A DNA stretch of 7,207 nt. It comes from JASFRS01 sp050114795. Lineage in GTDB: Bacteria; Pseudomonadota; Alphaproteobacteria; Sphingomonadales; CAKZYD01. This document shows, piece by piece, positions 5,245 through 7,207 of this stretch. A model generated the notes under the pieces. It did not search any database. It was not told where the DNA came from and was given only the letters and a program-made list of their open reading frames with translations. The DNA is taken from positions 1-7,207 of the forward strand of contig JASFRS010000120.1 of the NCBI GenBank assembly GCA_050114795.1. The letters are read 5' to 3'. The position numbers were made by a program, and so were the translations under genes. Position 1 is the first letter of the stretch; each line of letters begins with the position of its first letter.

Positions 5245-7207
5245 ATGCGGCAGGAAGATCAAAAACGATATGCGCCTGGCAGACAGGCGATTTCTGTGGC
5301 CAAATATGCTGATGAGAATCAGGTCATGGATGCGTTGTTGCGTGACGCACCCATGGATGCTGCCGCGCAAGATCACGCTTTGACAGTGGCAAAGTCCATT
5401 ATTGCCCAGGCGCGATCCGCGAAAGATGAACAAGGGACTTTAGATGCCTTTCTTCAGGAATTCGGATTATCGAATGAGGAGGGCGTGGCACTGATGTGTC
5501 TTGCTGAAAGTCTGCTCCGTGTGCCCGATGTGGAGACAGCCGATCGACTGATTGCCGAAAAGATTTCCTCAGGCAAATGGGCGGATCATAAGGGCCATTC
5601 CCGCTCGCTCTTCGTTAATGCCTCTACGTGGGCGCTGATGATGACGGGCGGTGTTTTGAAGCTGGACTGTAAAATCATCAAAGACCCAGGAGATCTGGTA
5701 GGGCGCTTGGTCCATCGTGCTGGTGAACCCGTCATCCGCAGAGCCTTAAAAACAGCCATGCGCATCATGGGTGGCCAATTTGTGTTGGGCCGTACCATAG
5801 ATGAGGCTTTGAAACGTGCTGGCTCCTATCTCACATCCTTTGATATGCTGGGGGAAGGTGCCAGAACAGACGCTCAGGCAGAGATCTATTTCAAAGCCTA
5901 TCAGACGGCCATTGACCGGATTGGGCAAGAAGGAAAGGGGCAGGCACCAGAAGACCGCCACGCCATTTCCGTTAAATTGTCGGCTTTGTTCCCGCGCTAT
6001 GAGGAGGCACAGAGCGCGCGCGTCCACGAAGTTTTATACACACGCCTTTTTGCCTTAGCCAAGCAAGCTCATGGTCATGATATTAATTTCACGGTGGATG
6101 CCGAAGAGGCGGATCGTTTGGACCTGTCACTCGACCTGATTGACCGTCTGGTGCAAGAGCCGGAATTAAAAGGTTGGACAGGTTTTGGTTTGGCCGTTCA
6201 GGCGTATCAAAAACGCGCTCCCCATGTAATTGATCACCTGATTGATTTAGCCAAATCAAGCGGTCAGCGCCTTATGATCCGTCTGGTTAAAGGAGCCTAT
6301 TGGGATAGCGAAATCAAACATGCGCAGGAAGAAGGTGTTGCGGATTATCCAGTTTTCACTCGTAAAGCCGGGACGGATGTTTGTTATCTTCATTGCGCGG
6401 CAAAGATGCTGGGCGCGGGCGATCTGATTTTCCCACAATTCGCCACCCATAATGCCATGACGATTGCCTCTATATTAGAGATGGCAGGAAACAGACGTGG
6501 CTTTGAATTCCAACGCCTGCATGGCATGGGGGAATTGCTTTATAAAGTTGCCGGAAAGTCGGCAGGATGGACCTTGCCTGTTCGGGTTTATGGCCCTTGC
6601 GGTTCGCATGAAGATTTGCTGCCTTATCTAGTTCGCCGTTTGCTTGAAAACGGTGCTAATTCGTCTTTCGTGAACCGTTTTCTTGATGATGATGTCAGTG
6701 TCGATGAAGTGGCGAGCAATCCTTATGCGATCATGCAAGCCGCCAGCCCAAAACGTCATGACAAAATACCATTGCCTAAAGATATTTATGGAGAAACACG
6801 GGTGAATTCCAAAGGTGTGGATTTAACGGACCGGGCTGAACTCGCCCGACTGGAACAGGCTGTCGCGGCCAGTAAAGCACAGATCTTCTATGGCGGCCCA
6901 TTAATCAATGGCAAGGCGGTCAAGACAAAAACGCGGGAGGCATTCTCGCCTGCGGATTATCAGGATCGTATTGGGACGATTGCTGATGCCAATGATGCGC
7001 AAATTGAAGAAGCTTATGAGCGTGCCAAAGAAGCTCAACTCGACTGGGATGCAAAGGGTGGTAAGGCGCGCGGAGACATCTTGCGCCAGGCTGCTGATCT
7101 GATGGAGGCGCGAGAAGAGCTTCTCGCCTCTTTAATCTCTCGTGAGGCAGGCCGGGTGTTTCCGGATATTGTGTCCGAGATTCGTGAGGCTGTGGACTTC
7201 CTGCGTT
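5245..7207 (+). CDS. putA: Bifunctional proline dehydrogenase / P5C dehydrogenase PutA (3' end outside window)
   Basis: PutA oxidises proline to P5C with FAD, passing electrons to the membrane quinone pool, then oxidises glutamate semialdehyde to glutamate with NAD+. The window holds 654 codons, open to the right edge, of a protein usually around 1000-1300 residues. Residues 1-200 form the helical arm and dimer region; there is no N-terminal ribbon-helix-helix domain, so this PutA should not repress its own gene. The proline dehydrogenase barrel covers about 200-480: SVKLSAL (Lys244), TVDAEEADRL (Asp285), RLVKGAYWDSEIK (346-358), YPVFTRKAGTDVCYL, FATHNAMT, FEFQRLHGMGE, RVYGPCG (Tyr449) and YLVRRLLENGANSSFVNR (Tyr461, Arg464, Arg465). 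These match E. coli PutA Lys329, Asp370, Tyr540, Tyr552, Arg555 and Arg556, so the proline site is intact. The aldehyde dehydrogenase domain begins near 545 and reaches SREAGRVFPDIVSEIREAVDFLR at the edge; its catalytic Cys and Glu lie outside. The start at ATG 5245 has GAGGAT six bases upstream. It is divergent from the Lrp-type gene, its likely regulator. Confidence 0.97.
   Translation, partial: MRQEDQKRYAPGRQAISVAKYADENQVMDALLRDAPMDAAAQDHALTVAKSIIAQARSAKDEQGTLDAFLQEFGLSNEEGVALMCLAESLLRVPDVETADRLIAEKISSGKWADHKGHSRSLFVNASTWALMMTGGVLKLDCKIIKDPGDLVGRLVHRAGEPVIRRALKTAMRIMGGQFVLGRTIDEALKRAGSYLTSFDMLGEGARTDAQAEIYFKAYQTAIDRIGQEGKGQAPEDRHAISVKLSALFPRYEEAQSARVHEVLYTRLFALAKQAHGHDINFTVDAEEADRLDLSLDLIDRLVQEPELKGWTGFGLAVQAYQKRAPHVIDHLIDLAKSSGQRLMIRLVKGAYWDSEIKHAQEEGVADYPVFTRKAGTDVCYLHCAAKMLGAGDLIFPQFATHNAMTIASILEMAGNRRGFEFQRLHGMGELLYKVAGKSAGWTLPVRVYGPCGSHEDLLPYLVRRLLENGANSSFVNRFLDDDVSVDEVASNPYAIMQAASPKRHDKIPLPKDIYGETRVNSKGVDLTDRAELARLEQAVAASKAQIFYGGPLINGKAVKTKTREAFSPADYQDRIGTIADANDAQIEEAYERAKEAQLDWDAKGGKARGDILRQAADLMEAREELLASLISREAGRVFPDIVSEIREAVDFLR

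Noticed and set aside
5197..6027. Several open frames on the - strand opposite putA
   Set aside because: All are antisense to a continuous, motif-rich PutA frame and show no domain or credible start.

Overview
The window reads as ordinary chromosomal DNA of an alphaproteobacterium with moderate GC. The signs are a PleC/DivJ-style cytoplasmic histidine kinase, a divergent Lrp-type regulator next to a PutA that lacks the N-terminal DNA-binding domain, and a group III phosphofructokinase. I see no insertion sequence, phage gene, tRNA, rRNA, CRISPR array or toxin-antitoxin pair, and I cannot name the genus.

Layout from left to right. The 3' two thirds of gatB (Asp/Glu-tRNA amidotransferase subunit B) enters from the left edge and ends at 911, followed by a textbook UUCG-loop terminator. 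A small DUF4410-like lipoprotein gene (1117-1599) comes next. A phosphofructokinase gene (1682-2845) follows, whose Shine-Dalgarno sequence is buried in an 11-bp hairpin. Then come a soluble orphan sensor histidine kinase (2951-4129) and a short single-Sel1-repeat protein (4314-4622). All of these are on the + strand. Convergent to the Sel1 gene, and only 9 bp from it, is an Lrp/AsnC regulator (4632-5120, - strand). It is divergent from putA (5245 to the right edge), which encodes the bifunctional proline dehydrogenase/P5C dehydrogenase and is cut off early in its aldehyde dehydrogenase domain.

Functional links. The one clear functional unit is the divergent regulator-putA pair: the Lrp-like protein probably senses proline or another amino acid and controls putA from the 124-bp AT-rich space between them, where two similar AT-rich blocks lie about 60 bp apart. 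The genes gatB, lipoprotein, pfk, kinase and sel1 lie in the same direction but with 70-205 bp gaps and their own leader structures, so they need not be one operon.

I found no strong case for an undescribed multi-gene system. The points most worth a second look are the Shine-Dalgarno-masking hairpin of the phosphofructokinase gene, the mixed donor-specificity residues of that enzyme, two dyads ahead of the Sel1 gene, and the unusual N-terminal region of the orphan kinase. There is no stretch longer than 300 bases without a gene.
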